From contig NC_037267.1 in assembly GCF_000002425.4 (NCBI RefSeq), positions 7,143,396-7,207,395 of the forward strand: DNA of 64,000 nt, written 5' to 3'. Below the pieces are notes generated by a model. That model made no database searches, was not told the origin of the DNA, and was given only the letters and a program-made list of their open reading frames with translations. Both the position numbers and the translations under genes were made by a program. Origin of the DNA: Physcomitrium patens. Its lineage: Eukaryota > Streptophyta > Bryopsida > Funariales > Funariaceae. This document shows positions 1 through 10,600 of the stretch, in pieces. Numbering within the stretch: the first letter of the stretch is position 1; each line of letters begins with the position of its first letter.

Positions 1-366
1 TATTTTAAAATAAAAATAAAAATTAAGAAGTTTTAATTATAGAGAAAGTAAACAAGTATGTGATATAAATTCTAGCTATATGCAATAGGGGCCTAGGTTT
101 GAATTCTATAGTTTTAAAAATAAGATTTTTTTAATTAACTAGAACTTGATGTACCTTGTTTAAAATAGAATCTCATGTATGAATGGTTGAGATAGTTTAA
201 ACACTATTACTTGGATCTCACATTGAAGGTGACATAAGTCTTCAAATCTTTTAGTATAAAGACAACATAAAAAGAAAATATGCAAAGCTCCTATGGTAAT
301 TTCAGTGAATTATACATTTTATCAAAGATATAAATCTTAAAGAATTAAAAGATCAATATACTCTTG
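1..366. other. AT-rich intergenic sequence
   Basis: I see no coding sequence, RNA gene or clear repeat structure here. It is AT-rich and leads into the solo LTR remnant that starts near 367. Confidence 0.6.
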
Positions 367-838
367 TGTCATTTAAAAATATTGGAGAATCACTCAAAGA
401 TGGCATAATATTAAATTAGAATGGCCATTGCTAAAGATAAAAATATTGAAAAGACTTGAAACAAGATTAAAGACTAAAAAGGCATTGACAAGAGTGAAGA
501 AGGCTTTACTCTTGCCTCTATATATACTATCTAAATAAAAGCTATGTAATGACATTCTATATGAGCTTCAAAATGTGTCTAATTTGTGAGATATGTATCT
601 TAACTTGCAAGGCAAGTTTCTTATATACATTCTACATCATTAGCTTATACCACAAGCTATCTACACATGCAATATATGGCTAATTTTTTGGCTAAGTTTT
701 TAACTTATCAATCAATTATAAACATGTATAAAATCAAATATGCATCTATGAAGCTTTACCACAAGATAATATCAAATCTATCTATATTTACTTTCTAATT
801 AGCACTTCTTATCTAAGAAAATATATATGTCTGAGACA
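367..838 (-). repeat. Degenerate solo LTR related to the chromovirus at 43761-50118
   Basis: The stretch aligns by eye, with many substitutions, to the LTRs at 43761-44301 and 49567-50118 in the same orientation. Shared blocks include the segment around 470-530 (a direct match to the 'ttgacaagagtgaagaag' region) and the 'acttgcaaggcaagttt' block near 603-622. It begins with TGTCA at 367 and ends with GACA at 838, matching the TG...CA termini of the intact LTRs. No target-site duplication is visible and no internal domain adjoins it. I read it as an old solo LTR; the exact ends are uncertain. Confidence 0.65.
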
Positions 839-1930
839 TATTTTGCATAGACATCCTTCAAATAGGGTATAGAATTGTGACAAGTCTAGCATAGAAATAA
901 GAAGAAATGGTGATGTATTTACTATAGCTCAAAGAAGTGCTTGCTGGACGTATTTTATTATTTCAAATTAAAGAGAATGATTTACAATTTTAATCTATAT
1001 TAATGCAATAAAGTTAGCCATAAAGTTAGCCATATTACTGTTCTACATTTTTAGAGAGAAGCATTTTTGCCAAAACTACATAAAATGGTACAAGTGAAGT
1101 ACAACTATGATAATGCAATTCAAAGATGAAACAATGGATTATTTGTTTTCTACATGGATTTTTTATTTTATTAAGAGCATGAGACAACTTGATGACATTT
1201 CTTTTATTCAAAGACATCTATTGATCTTTGACAAACATACAAGCCATATTACTACTGAAGTTACAAAACTAGCATAAAATGCAAGAGGGGAATTTTTAAC
1301 CCTAATATATCATACATCCTATACCATATAGCCTCTACATATATATATCTTTAGATCATTCAAGAGCTACTTTAAGAAATATTGAAATTATTTTATATCT
1401 AAAAATTTAAATAAATGAGCATAAAAATATTCTTATGTATTGGATATTTCTAAGCTTGAAGTAGACTTTGGTAGTAAATGATATTACTTAAGGCTTTAAT
1501 TCTATTAAAATATTTTAATTAAACAAAATGGCAATAGATAAAGACATAGATCCAATCAAAACATACATGCAATTTTCCAAACAAGTTAGACAAGGTAAAA
1601 ACAATAGAATTAGATATTTTGCATTACATAAAGATGAAAGCAAGTTGGATATAAGATCAAATGGTGATATCAAACCTTCTTTTTGCTTAATAATATTATA
1701 ATTGAATTGAAGCTCGCTCCAAATTCTGCTACCAATTTTCTTTTTGTCGTTGTAAATATATTCAATTTTTAATTTACAAAAGATGTTCGTGGAATAGATC
1801 TTCCTTGCATTAATCCAAAAATCCATAATTTGCTTCTTAACTTTGTCGATCGTCATAAAAAGGTCTAATTCAAAAAGATACAATATAGATTTATTTATAA
1901 ATTTTTCTAAATTATTAATAATAAATTTGG

Positions 1931-1934
<4 letters not shown>

Positions 1935-1969
<35 letters not shown>

Positions 1970-1985
1970 TAAATATATATATATG
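1935..1985. repeat. (TA)n microsatellite
   Basis: Almost uninterrupted TA dinucleotides, with short AAATA interruptions toward the right end. Confidence 0.9.
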
Positions 1986-2907
1986 AGTATTGTGTAGCAA
2001 ATCCAAGAATAAAATCTTCAACAAGCAAGGAAGAAAAAAAAATCCACAAATTTGACGAGAAGAATTGAAAGAAAAAAAATTATAAGAATAGGAGGAAAGG
2101 ACAATTTTGAAAGAAGCTTACTAGCATAATGTGGGAGAAGAGCATATACACAAGACAGAAGAGTGAAAGACAATATGCTTGAAGGTGCACCAATAAGCTT
2201 TACAAATAAAGGCTTGGACATTGCAGGTTGTAAAGAGGTTGCAAACAAAGGCATAGCAACAAGATGTTACAACTCTAGCATAGGGTGTAAAGAGAGGACA
2301 AAATTTTAAGCCTTCTGTAAGTGGATTTTTTTCCCCACTTAAATTTGATTTAATTAGATCATAACTTACATTAGAGCCCAATACTAATTAATGTAGAGAT
2401 GCAAATCATCTATAAGATAGGAAAACCAAAATGAGGTAATAATTAAGATTAATCCAACAACACAACAAGTTAATTACACTTTTTTATGATTTAATTTTTA
2501 GCATTTGTAGTTCATTTAGTTAAGTGCCTTTCAAGACTTATTCTGAAAATTATGAATTAGAATAAAATAAAATAAAAATAATGAATACCATGCTAGAGTG
2601 CTAGTCTAAGGCTTTCTAAGGTAGTATTAATCATGTAAATTGGAGTTCTATATAAGAAGTTAGCTATAGATGAAGTTTTTATGACAAAACTTCATCTAGA
2701 ATTGGAAATTCAGTAATAAACAGCCTTAAATATTTAAGTTCAGTACCAACATGATGTTAAGATTTTTTTTAAGCTAAAAGATGAAATTTGGAAGATTAAA
2801 AAATTAAAATAAATTAAATAAATTAAATTAAATTAATTAAAATTTAAGTTAGAATTAATTATTAAAAGTTAAGTGAAAGTTTAAAAGTAATAAAAGTAAA
2901 ATATTAA

Positions 2908-2988
2908 GATTAAAAGTAAAAGTTTAAAGTTGAAGATTAAAAGTAAAAGTTTAAAGTTGAAGGTTAAAAGTAAAAGCTAAAAGGTTAA
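2908..2988. repeat. 27-bp AT/purine-rich minisatellite, about three copies
   Basis: Units start at 2908, 2935 and 2962. The first two are essentially identical and the third has diverged. Related GGTTAAAAG motifs continue to about 3060. Confidence 0.7.
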
Positions 2989-3281
2989 GGTTAAAAGAAA
3001 AAATTAAAAGATTAAGGTTAAAAGAAATAGGAAAAAATTAAAAGATCAGATTAATCTTTATTTTTATTTTTTATTTTATTTTATCCTTAAGGATAAGAAT
3101 GAATGGAAAGATAAGAATTTAAGATTAATTTCCAAGTGAGGTAAAAGTTCTTTGAAATTATTAAATAACATTAATTGATGGTAATAAGACGAATGAGTAA
3201 TAATATAGCAATTTAGATGCTAAGGGATGTGATTAGAGGGTGATTAGGGAAGAAAAACTTACTTAGAGTATGTCAAGTTGA

Positions 3282-3900
3282 AGGCAGTAGATCCCTTGTT
3301 ATTCAAAACTTTGCTAACAATTCCACACAGCTCTTATGCACTTGAAAATTTTTTTAGTTGAGGTTGACGTAGAATTGCTCCTATCTACCAAATTTCATGG
3401 TGATCCAAGGTTTGACATTCGAGATGTGTGTTTTCAAAGCAAGGCGACTTGAGCTGCCTAGGCAGCAGACCCCCTTCTACTTAAAAATTTACTAAAAATC
3501 AATTAATAGTTTAAAATTGACAAGTATAATTTTTCCTAAAAACACACTTAATAGAGTTTTTTTTCCAACAAATTTCAGCAAAAAAATGTAAGTAAGTATT
3601 AAGATAAAAAATTTCAAAGCTGATTGTTCAACACTGTCAAGGCAATAGATCCCTTTGCATTTAAAAAATCATTAAAAACTTGATATAGATCGGGGATTAA
3701 AGATTTAAATTTTTTAGTAAAATAAACTTTAGATTGCATTCATTTCAAAAATCCACATCAAAGTTGAGTCAAAGGTCACTAAGTTATAGATTTTTTAAGC
3801 CGATGCTCTTACATTGCCAAGGCAATAGACCCCTACCACCTTGAAAACTCGCCAAAAATTCGTCTTAACTTTAAATCAAGCGTGCCTTATGCCGTTACTA
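3282..3900. repeat. Degenerate ~180-bp tandem repeat, at least four copies
   Basis: A landmark motif of the form GGCARYAGAYCCC recurs at about 3283, 3460, 3640 and 3820, a spacing close to 180 bp. Each landmark is preceded by a TTTCAAAGC/TTTTTAAGC-type block and followed by an A-rich block (e.g. 'tcattaaaaac', 'actcgccaaaaatt'). The copies have diverged heavily, so this is an old satellite-like array or repeated element. No coding potential is seen. Confidence 0.6.
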
Positions 3901-5811
3901 AGCTAAAGATGAGTAGAATCTGCTTACAAAGTTTCACAGAAAGAAAATAAAAAGAGATAGACTGAGCGAGTTAAAACTGAAACCATATAAGTTTAAAGAA
4001 GAAAATTTGCATTCATAAGATGGGGGAACATTTTGCCATGGCTTCGCCACAAGAAGATGGAGAGAGAGAAAGGGAGCTCAATTACCTAAGCCTTCTTAAC
4101 TAGGTGGGAGGAGGCCCAAAAGTGGCGGACACATCTCCACCATCAAAATTGGAAAATCCCTAATGAAGATCAAGGGTCCTCAATAACTCTCAGCACAAAT
4201 CCGATTTCAAGACTAAAAATGCCTAGAATTCAAAACTAACACATTTTTGGTGAAACCAACACCACCAATGTCTTTAAAACATATTTTTATCCTAAGAAAT
4301 ACTATTCACAAGCCCAAATTTGAGTTCTAAATCATAAGAATCAATTAATTTGCTAATTTAGTTACACATTTCAACTACAATTCTAATTCTAATTAGTTTA
4401 CTTGGAAATCAGCAAGGGTTCTTGCCATCAAAGCCTTCATAATCACCATTCTTCAATTTAAACTCCCTTCAGCATGAACTCTTGGCAAATCTAAAACCTA
4501 ATTGTAAATTGGCCTTGAATTTGTGATTTTTTCCAATTTTTCCTTTTTTTTTTAACTTCAAGTAGTGATTAAAATCACTACGAGAGGAAACTCCACCAAA
4601 AATTTAGCTTGTCTCCATCTTTTTAAGATCATCATTAATTTAACAATTAGACTTTATATTTTTAATCCAATTAAATTACGAAATGAATTTAAGCTTTAAA
4701 ATCTTTTAAATTAATTAAGAAGATAGAGCAATTAGATTTAAGGGTCTTTCTAACCATAGTCAAATTAGAAATTAGCTTTTGGATTGAAAATTAAGATCGT
4801 GAATTAATTTAAGATATAATTCCTAAGAATTAGAAGAGAAATTCTACTAAAATTGTAGTGTTATTACTAAGAAAAAGATTTAAAGTAATTCAAGAAAAGA
4901 AAATCATAGACCTTCTAAATTTACTATTTTTTCTTTTGAGTTTTAAAATAGTCAATCAATCTACTAATTAGAAGTATCCATCTAATTAACAACCTAAAGA
5001 TATGATCAAAGTCATAATTAACTAAAAAAACTAATTTGGATCTATTAATTAGTTATATTAGAATTAAAATTAGTAAAAATATATTAAAAATTAAAAAAAG
5101 AATTGTAATTAACCATTGGAGCTTTTAATTATGCTCACACGTTCATTTCAACATGCGTCTTTGCCATGTGCTAATCTACAATCTCTAACATACAATTTGC
5201 AGCTCATGAGCAACATGCATTTTATATTTGTAAGTCTATTTCAAAATTATTCCATTTGTATATACTCCATGCTACAATCGCAACAATTTTGTTCCGATGG
5301 CTCTCTTATGATTCCAACTCTTATACAATTGCAACATATTCCAATACCATACCATGTACAAAGTGCATGGCCAATGCAATTAAATGTTAAAGAGAGAGCT
5401 TAAGAGAGCCATTGGAACAAAATTATAAGATGAGTGAATTAGGATTTGGAGACAACCGAAAATAAGGAAATCTTGCTACAAAAATCTCACTTGAAATAAT
5501 TAATTATTTACAACCAAATGTTGGAATTTTGGTTGCATCATCTACATATTATCATCCTTAGATAGCACAATATGAAGTATAGATTGAAAGCATATTTAAG
5601 TGCCACAATTCTCAATTACACAAATCAAGCATTCTCAATTTTGTAACCAACCATTGGTCGGAATTAGATTAACCTATATATTACAAGTTTATATTAAACA
5701 GAATCTTCAGCTAGAAAACTCATAGTAATTTTATTTTTTCGCAAAAAGATATGAAAAAACCTAGAATCCTCCGGAATTCTATTTCCCTACATGGGGAATT
5801 TTTTTATTTTA
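3901..5811. other. AT-rich intergenic sequence
   Basis: No gene, RNA or strong repeat recognised. A 95-codon frame at 5116-5403 has no recognisable motif and lies in low-complexity AT-rich sequence, so I do not call it a gene. Confidence 0.5.
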
Positions 5812-6260
5812 TCATACCCATACTGCAGATATGTTTAAGTGGGTCGTCTGCATTAAATGAAGCACCCCACAAGTGAAATGATTCCTGTTTTGCAGCAATG
5901 TGTCGTTTTGAAATGAATGTCTGCGCGGATTCCCACAACCATGTCTGATGCAGAGCACAGAGGCGTCAATCAGTTCAGCCATTGAATCGAAGAAGCTTTG
6001 ATTCCGCGCATATGGCATGAACCTGATCGTCGCATTGAATCGAAGAAGCTTTGATTCCCATGCAATCTCTGCAACAATCTGTGGAAGATCCACCAATTTT
6101 GTCGTCAAGTTTCAGAGATCCGTGTGTGCAGAAGCTTGAACTGTTGTTATGTGCGGCACCTTCAAGTTATAAAGAAACGGAATCTAATCGTTACCGACAT
6201 GCATGACACGTCGAAGCTTGCATCGATTCACCACTGTGCTTAAACTCTATATCAAGGTTG
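5812..6260 (-). pseudogene. Possible ARM-repeat (importin-alpha-like) gene relic
   Basis: Base composition rises here to gene-like values. One minus-strand frame encodes a segment of the form LPQIVAEI...LLRFNATIRF, which resembles the first armadillo repeat of importin alpha (LPxMVAxx...LQLEATTQFR). The frame loses resemblance after about 35 residues and no neighbouring exon is recognised. The resemblance is short and could be chance. If real, this is a relic, since no extended open frame or splice structure could be found. A 53-bp-spaced direct repeat lies within it. Confidence 0.2.
5980..6058. repeat. 26-bp direct repeat, spaced 53 bp
   Basis: The same 26-bp sequence, beginning CATTGAATCGAAGAAG, occurs at 5980-6005 and 6033-6058. 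It looks like a local tandem duplication with a diverged remainder. Confidence 0.8.
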
Positions 6261-7441
6261 TGGGCAATTTTGAGCGATGTCTTCAGCGCCGCATTTCAAC
6301 CCCCTCTGGCTTTGTCAATTCCATGTAGTGGCCTGTCTGTTGATCCATGGCCCCGGGATAATAATCCTGTATTTCAGCCGGATGCCGTTTGACCTTCAAC
6401 TGCGGTTTCAGCGGCAGTTTCCACCTGGAATGTCGTGTATCGTAAACTTTTTGATCATGAGTGTCCATGGGAGGTTCTCCACTGAGGTCCGATAGTGGTC
6501 ATGATGGATGCGATTTTGTCCACGTGCACAATTGTTTATCACTTTGGCCATCCTCAGCTGGTGAAAAAAGATGTGATTTTTAGACATCTCAGAAACGGTT
6601 GAAGCTTTTGACTTGTCTCCATGTAAATATTGATAACGCTGTTACATCCCATCGCATGCGCAGAGAGTCTTGGTTACAGACCTCTCGTGTAGTTTCATCA
6701 CTTCTGCATGAATTACTAGAGCCTTTGTCTCCAAGTTGGATGTCATGAGTACCCAGTGTAGTTTCTCTAGAGTAATTCTAAAGAGTGATTTACTGGCTGG
6801 GTTGTTTATGAAACTGCTCCAATGATGCGTAATGTTGATGTGTTGCCAGTGCTGAAAACATTGCTGTACTTTGCTCCATTATCAGATTGTGTTGTGCAGC
6901 AGAGAGGTTCACACGACAAGGTGCGCCCATTTCCATGCTGAACATGCCACAGAAAGTAACCACAACACTTCATCCAGTCGATCCGCGTGAGATTATATTT
7001 TCCTCATTTGTAAGAGCACATGTTCGAATTCTGTCACCTTGCATAGACCACTGGATGTTCGTAGCATGGGAACAAATCCACAGTCACTACAATTTGTTGA
7101 CCACCAACTCTTTGAAAGCCCGCTGTGACTTGATATGTAAATGGTGCGGAGTTAAAACAATGAACTAAGATTCTTTGCTTTCGTTAACTTTGGTTTCGAG
7201 CGTTTGAACCTGCGCAGGTAGTGAAGCATACTTGAGAGTCACAATGTAAATCACCGTACTCTGTGATTTTAGTCACCACCTAGAAGACATTCCAAGTTAT
7301 AAAAAATAAAAAAAACTCTGCTAATGGTTAGACCTGTGAAAGAATGATTACTACAAACAAAGAATGGTCTAACGCAATAGATAGTCACACACCCGTGACT
7401 ACAGTGATGGCAACTAGCGCAGTCGTAAATAAGCAAACTAA
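6261..7441. other. Intergenic or decayed sequence of near-genic composition
   Basis: The stretch is less AT-rich than 1-5800 but I recognise no protein family on either strand. Frames at 6277-6495 and 6887-7168 show no motif. It could hold the 3' UTR of the SCYL2-like gene or further remnants of the doubtful relic at 5812-6260. Confidence 0.3.
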
Positions 7442-7646
7442 TCAATACCTATCCAATAGTCCAATCATTCGCATAGTCCAATCATTCGCATTCAAGATAG
7501 AGTTTGAACTCCCCGTTGCTATCTTAAGGTTGCTGAGACTTTGATTTTTTGAGGAAATAGATCCACTATTCCAACTGGACTGGTTAGATATATTGCTCGG
7601 ATTTGAAGATGCTCGTGGTGGCCAATTAGAAAATGGATCATTCTCC
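7442..7646 (-). other. Out-of-frame continuation of the SCYL2 C-terminus
   Basis: Immediately past the TGA at 7647 another minus-strand frame, open from about 7690 to a TGA at 7442-7444, reads NDPFSNWPPRAS and then a Ser/Asn-rich tail. A DPF(A/S)NWPPR motif is characteristic of the C-terminal tail of plant SCYL2 proteins. The family tail therefore continues here in a shifted frame. A small direct duplication (GAATGATTGGACTAT) sits near its end. Confidence 0.6.
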
Positions 7647-10600
7647 TCACTGGTTTGAGTGTTTGCTGACGAATGGAAGTTTCTTTGAAGAATTAGGATT
7701 TGTGTTGCCGAAGACTGTACTCATTGCACCAGCATTGGAAACGCTCGAAGTCGTGGTTGAAATATTAGGAGTAGATGCTGGCGGAGGCCATTCAAATGAC
7801 AGAAAAGGCTGTTGCATGGAAGGCTGAGTTTGTGGAGCTGACGCCACACTTGGAGCTGCAGGGGAAGCATTTTCAGGGAATAAATCGTTAGTGTCGAGTG
7901 CCGTTCTGGTGGATGTCTTCTTAGGTGCAGCCCAGTCAGCGTCCCATGAACTGTTGTCTGTCCCGTTTCCTGTTGCCTTCACGTTGGGTTTCGCAGGACC
8001 GCCAAGGGCCATCGTCTTCATGTCAAGGGAAACTGGCTCCACCTCGTTGACCACAACACCTCGTTTCTCCTCTATTTTCCTGTAAGATCACCATGGTTAT
8101 TCTGTCGTTCGCTAGAACAACTGTGCCTTGAAGCAACTATTACTGCCCACACATCTGAAAGCAGAACCAGAAAACGACACGATTGCAAACTTTACCTGAG
8201 AACCTCTTTCACAAAATGCATGTATTTTGCAAATTGCTGAAGGTTTAGCTGCTGTGCAGTGAGCAGAGGGCAAAGAAGTGGAAGTAGATGTTCTGCAGCA
8301 TACTCCACACCCATCTGGAGTCACAGCACAACAGTGAGTTCTACCATGTAACTCAAGATGTAAAAATTAATCATGACGAAAACACGGTTCATCTATATAT
8401 AACAGAACTAACCTGTTTATGAATGGCAGATGCAACTCCCAGTGAACACATTAGAGTGGGAGCAGAATGGTCGACAGCAGTGCAACGCTGCAGAGTCTGC
8501 AGAATTTCATGTATGGCCACTTTGTCGAGACGTGGAACAACCTCGCCTAAGCACAACAACGCATTCACTCGCACCTGCATCAGCCAAATTCAAAGTTGAT
8601 TACAACACATGAACGGTATGCTCACTTTCAATGACCACTCCGAGTTTCATCACGAATAAGAGACGGAGAAATGAACACTAGCACCAAGGATAGCAAATAG
8701 GAAAATAACATTGCAAAGAAAAAAATCTAATCGCCTATTTGCAAGTAAATTACAACCCAATCACACCAAATAAAATCTGAAGAATCAAGGAAGGTGTATA
8801 CAGCTGCCATTGTAGTCTTGAGAGCCAGACCATGAACGCGAGGTAAAATTGATTGTCTCAGAACCTGCAAAAGTAAACAAGTATCAGAACATTAAAACAC
8901 TCAGGCAGGGAAATCACATCACAAAAGTACTAACAAAACCTACCGCAACGCTTTCAAACTATGAAGATAACTGTGTATCATGTAAAAGCAAGATATTGAC
9001 AATCAACATAGTTCTTTGTATTAAAGTAATGCATGAAATACAAGCAATACGCAAGAGTACACACAGTTGTTGAGGCAATTGTATTAGAAATGAGACTGAT
9101 CCAAATGCAGAAGGCAAGGAGAAGGTGCTTACTGTGAAATCAAGCTGCTTTGTAAGCGACAAGGTGCGCTTAAGGACTTCCTCTTGCATTCGAGCATCAG
9201 GATCTTCAAAAGCACGGACAATCATGGGTACCACATTGGCTGTCAAGGCATCTGGTCCTGCCTGCAAACCGAATGGCAGCGACATGTAATTCAGGATTGG
9301 ATATTTGTCGAGTAAGCTAGGGCCACACCAAACACAATAATAGGCAAGTGCAAAGATCGGGGCAACGTCCTAAACAGCTAAACGTCATAAATAAGGAACA
9401 ACACTTTTCCATGTCATTCTAGAATACATGGAAAACTAACTGCACACAGAAGCAGGATCCGAATGCAAACAATACATTTAGCAAGCTGTCCTAAAACAGG
9501 TGGAGCACCTTATTAATGAGGAGGCTAGCATGCTTAATCAGCAAAAGTAAAGCATCTCCAGTGGCAGTTCCAAGAACAGGCAACAATGCTGGAAGTGTGG
9601 CAGATTGGAAATCCACCATCTCCTGCAACACATCATCAAGAAAAAACCAATTTAGTGGGATTAATCAGCAAATAATGACAAAGCTTTGACTTAACGCTAG
9701 ATTCCGTATAGAACAAGGAGAACAGATTCATTGATCAAGTAACAAAACAAATGCTCTGTACGAGGAGGTCATATATTAGCACCAACCTGCGAGTCCGCTA
9801 AAGTGAGCACCATGGGAAGCACCATGGGCAGCATCACTTCATTGCGAAGCTCCGCACATAATGGTGGTAGCACCTTCATTCCAGAAATTGAGTTGCGTCT
9901 AGATTAGTCAATTTGCAAGACGTGCACAGACACACACCACTCTGGAGACAAATCCTCCAGCATAACAGCTCATGAAACAAAAATTAGCTATAACATCTAG
10001 CTCAAAGAAGTGATTGCCCGTACTCAATCATACTACTGTAGCAAAGAGGAAGGTATGAAAAGTTGCAGACATCCACACAGTCGAACCTTGTAACGCAGCA
10101 CACGGGCATCAAAACTGGTCCACATATCTGCCATAGCTTTCAAGAACTGAGTTTTTTGCATATTGTCTCTTTCCTGTGCATACGAAATAGGCCTGATATT
10201 AGAACAGAATCTAGCAAGTAGCTATGCAATTTAAGAATAGACAACATCCAATCGAGGTCAACAGTAATAAACCACCCTTCTAGATGCCCTACCAGCAATT
10301 AACCTAACTCTACTGTATCGAAATGGACAGAGAAATATCCAAAAGCATACTAGGCACAAAAACTGTGGTAAGCATGCTCAGTGTATGCTTTTTTCGTGTC
10401 CTTTATACTTCAAGTATGTTAAACACTTAACACTTGACATAACTCTATAGAACCCCATGAATAGGTCATATCATGCGGCATTTATTCGTCATGGTCTAGA
10501 AAAATATGATGAATATTCGACAAAGTTTTACTCGTCTTAGAGGCTTCTATCACCATAGCATCCGTAACTCAATCGGAAAAGACATGATTACCAGCATGTG

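Larger units (their letters stand above)
839..3280. other. AT-rich intergenic sequence
   Basis: No gene is supported. Short open frames between 1035 and 2381 are AT-rich, low-complexity and show no family motif. The region holds a TA microsatellite (1935-1985) and a short 27-bp tandem repeat (2908-2988). Confidence 0.5.
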
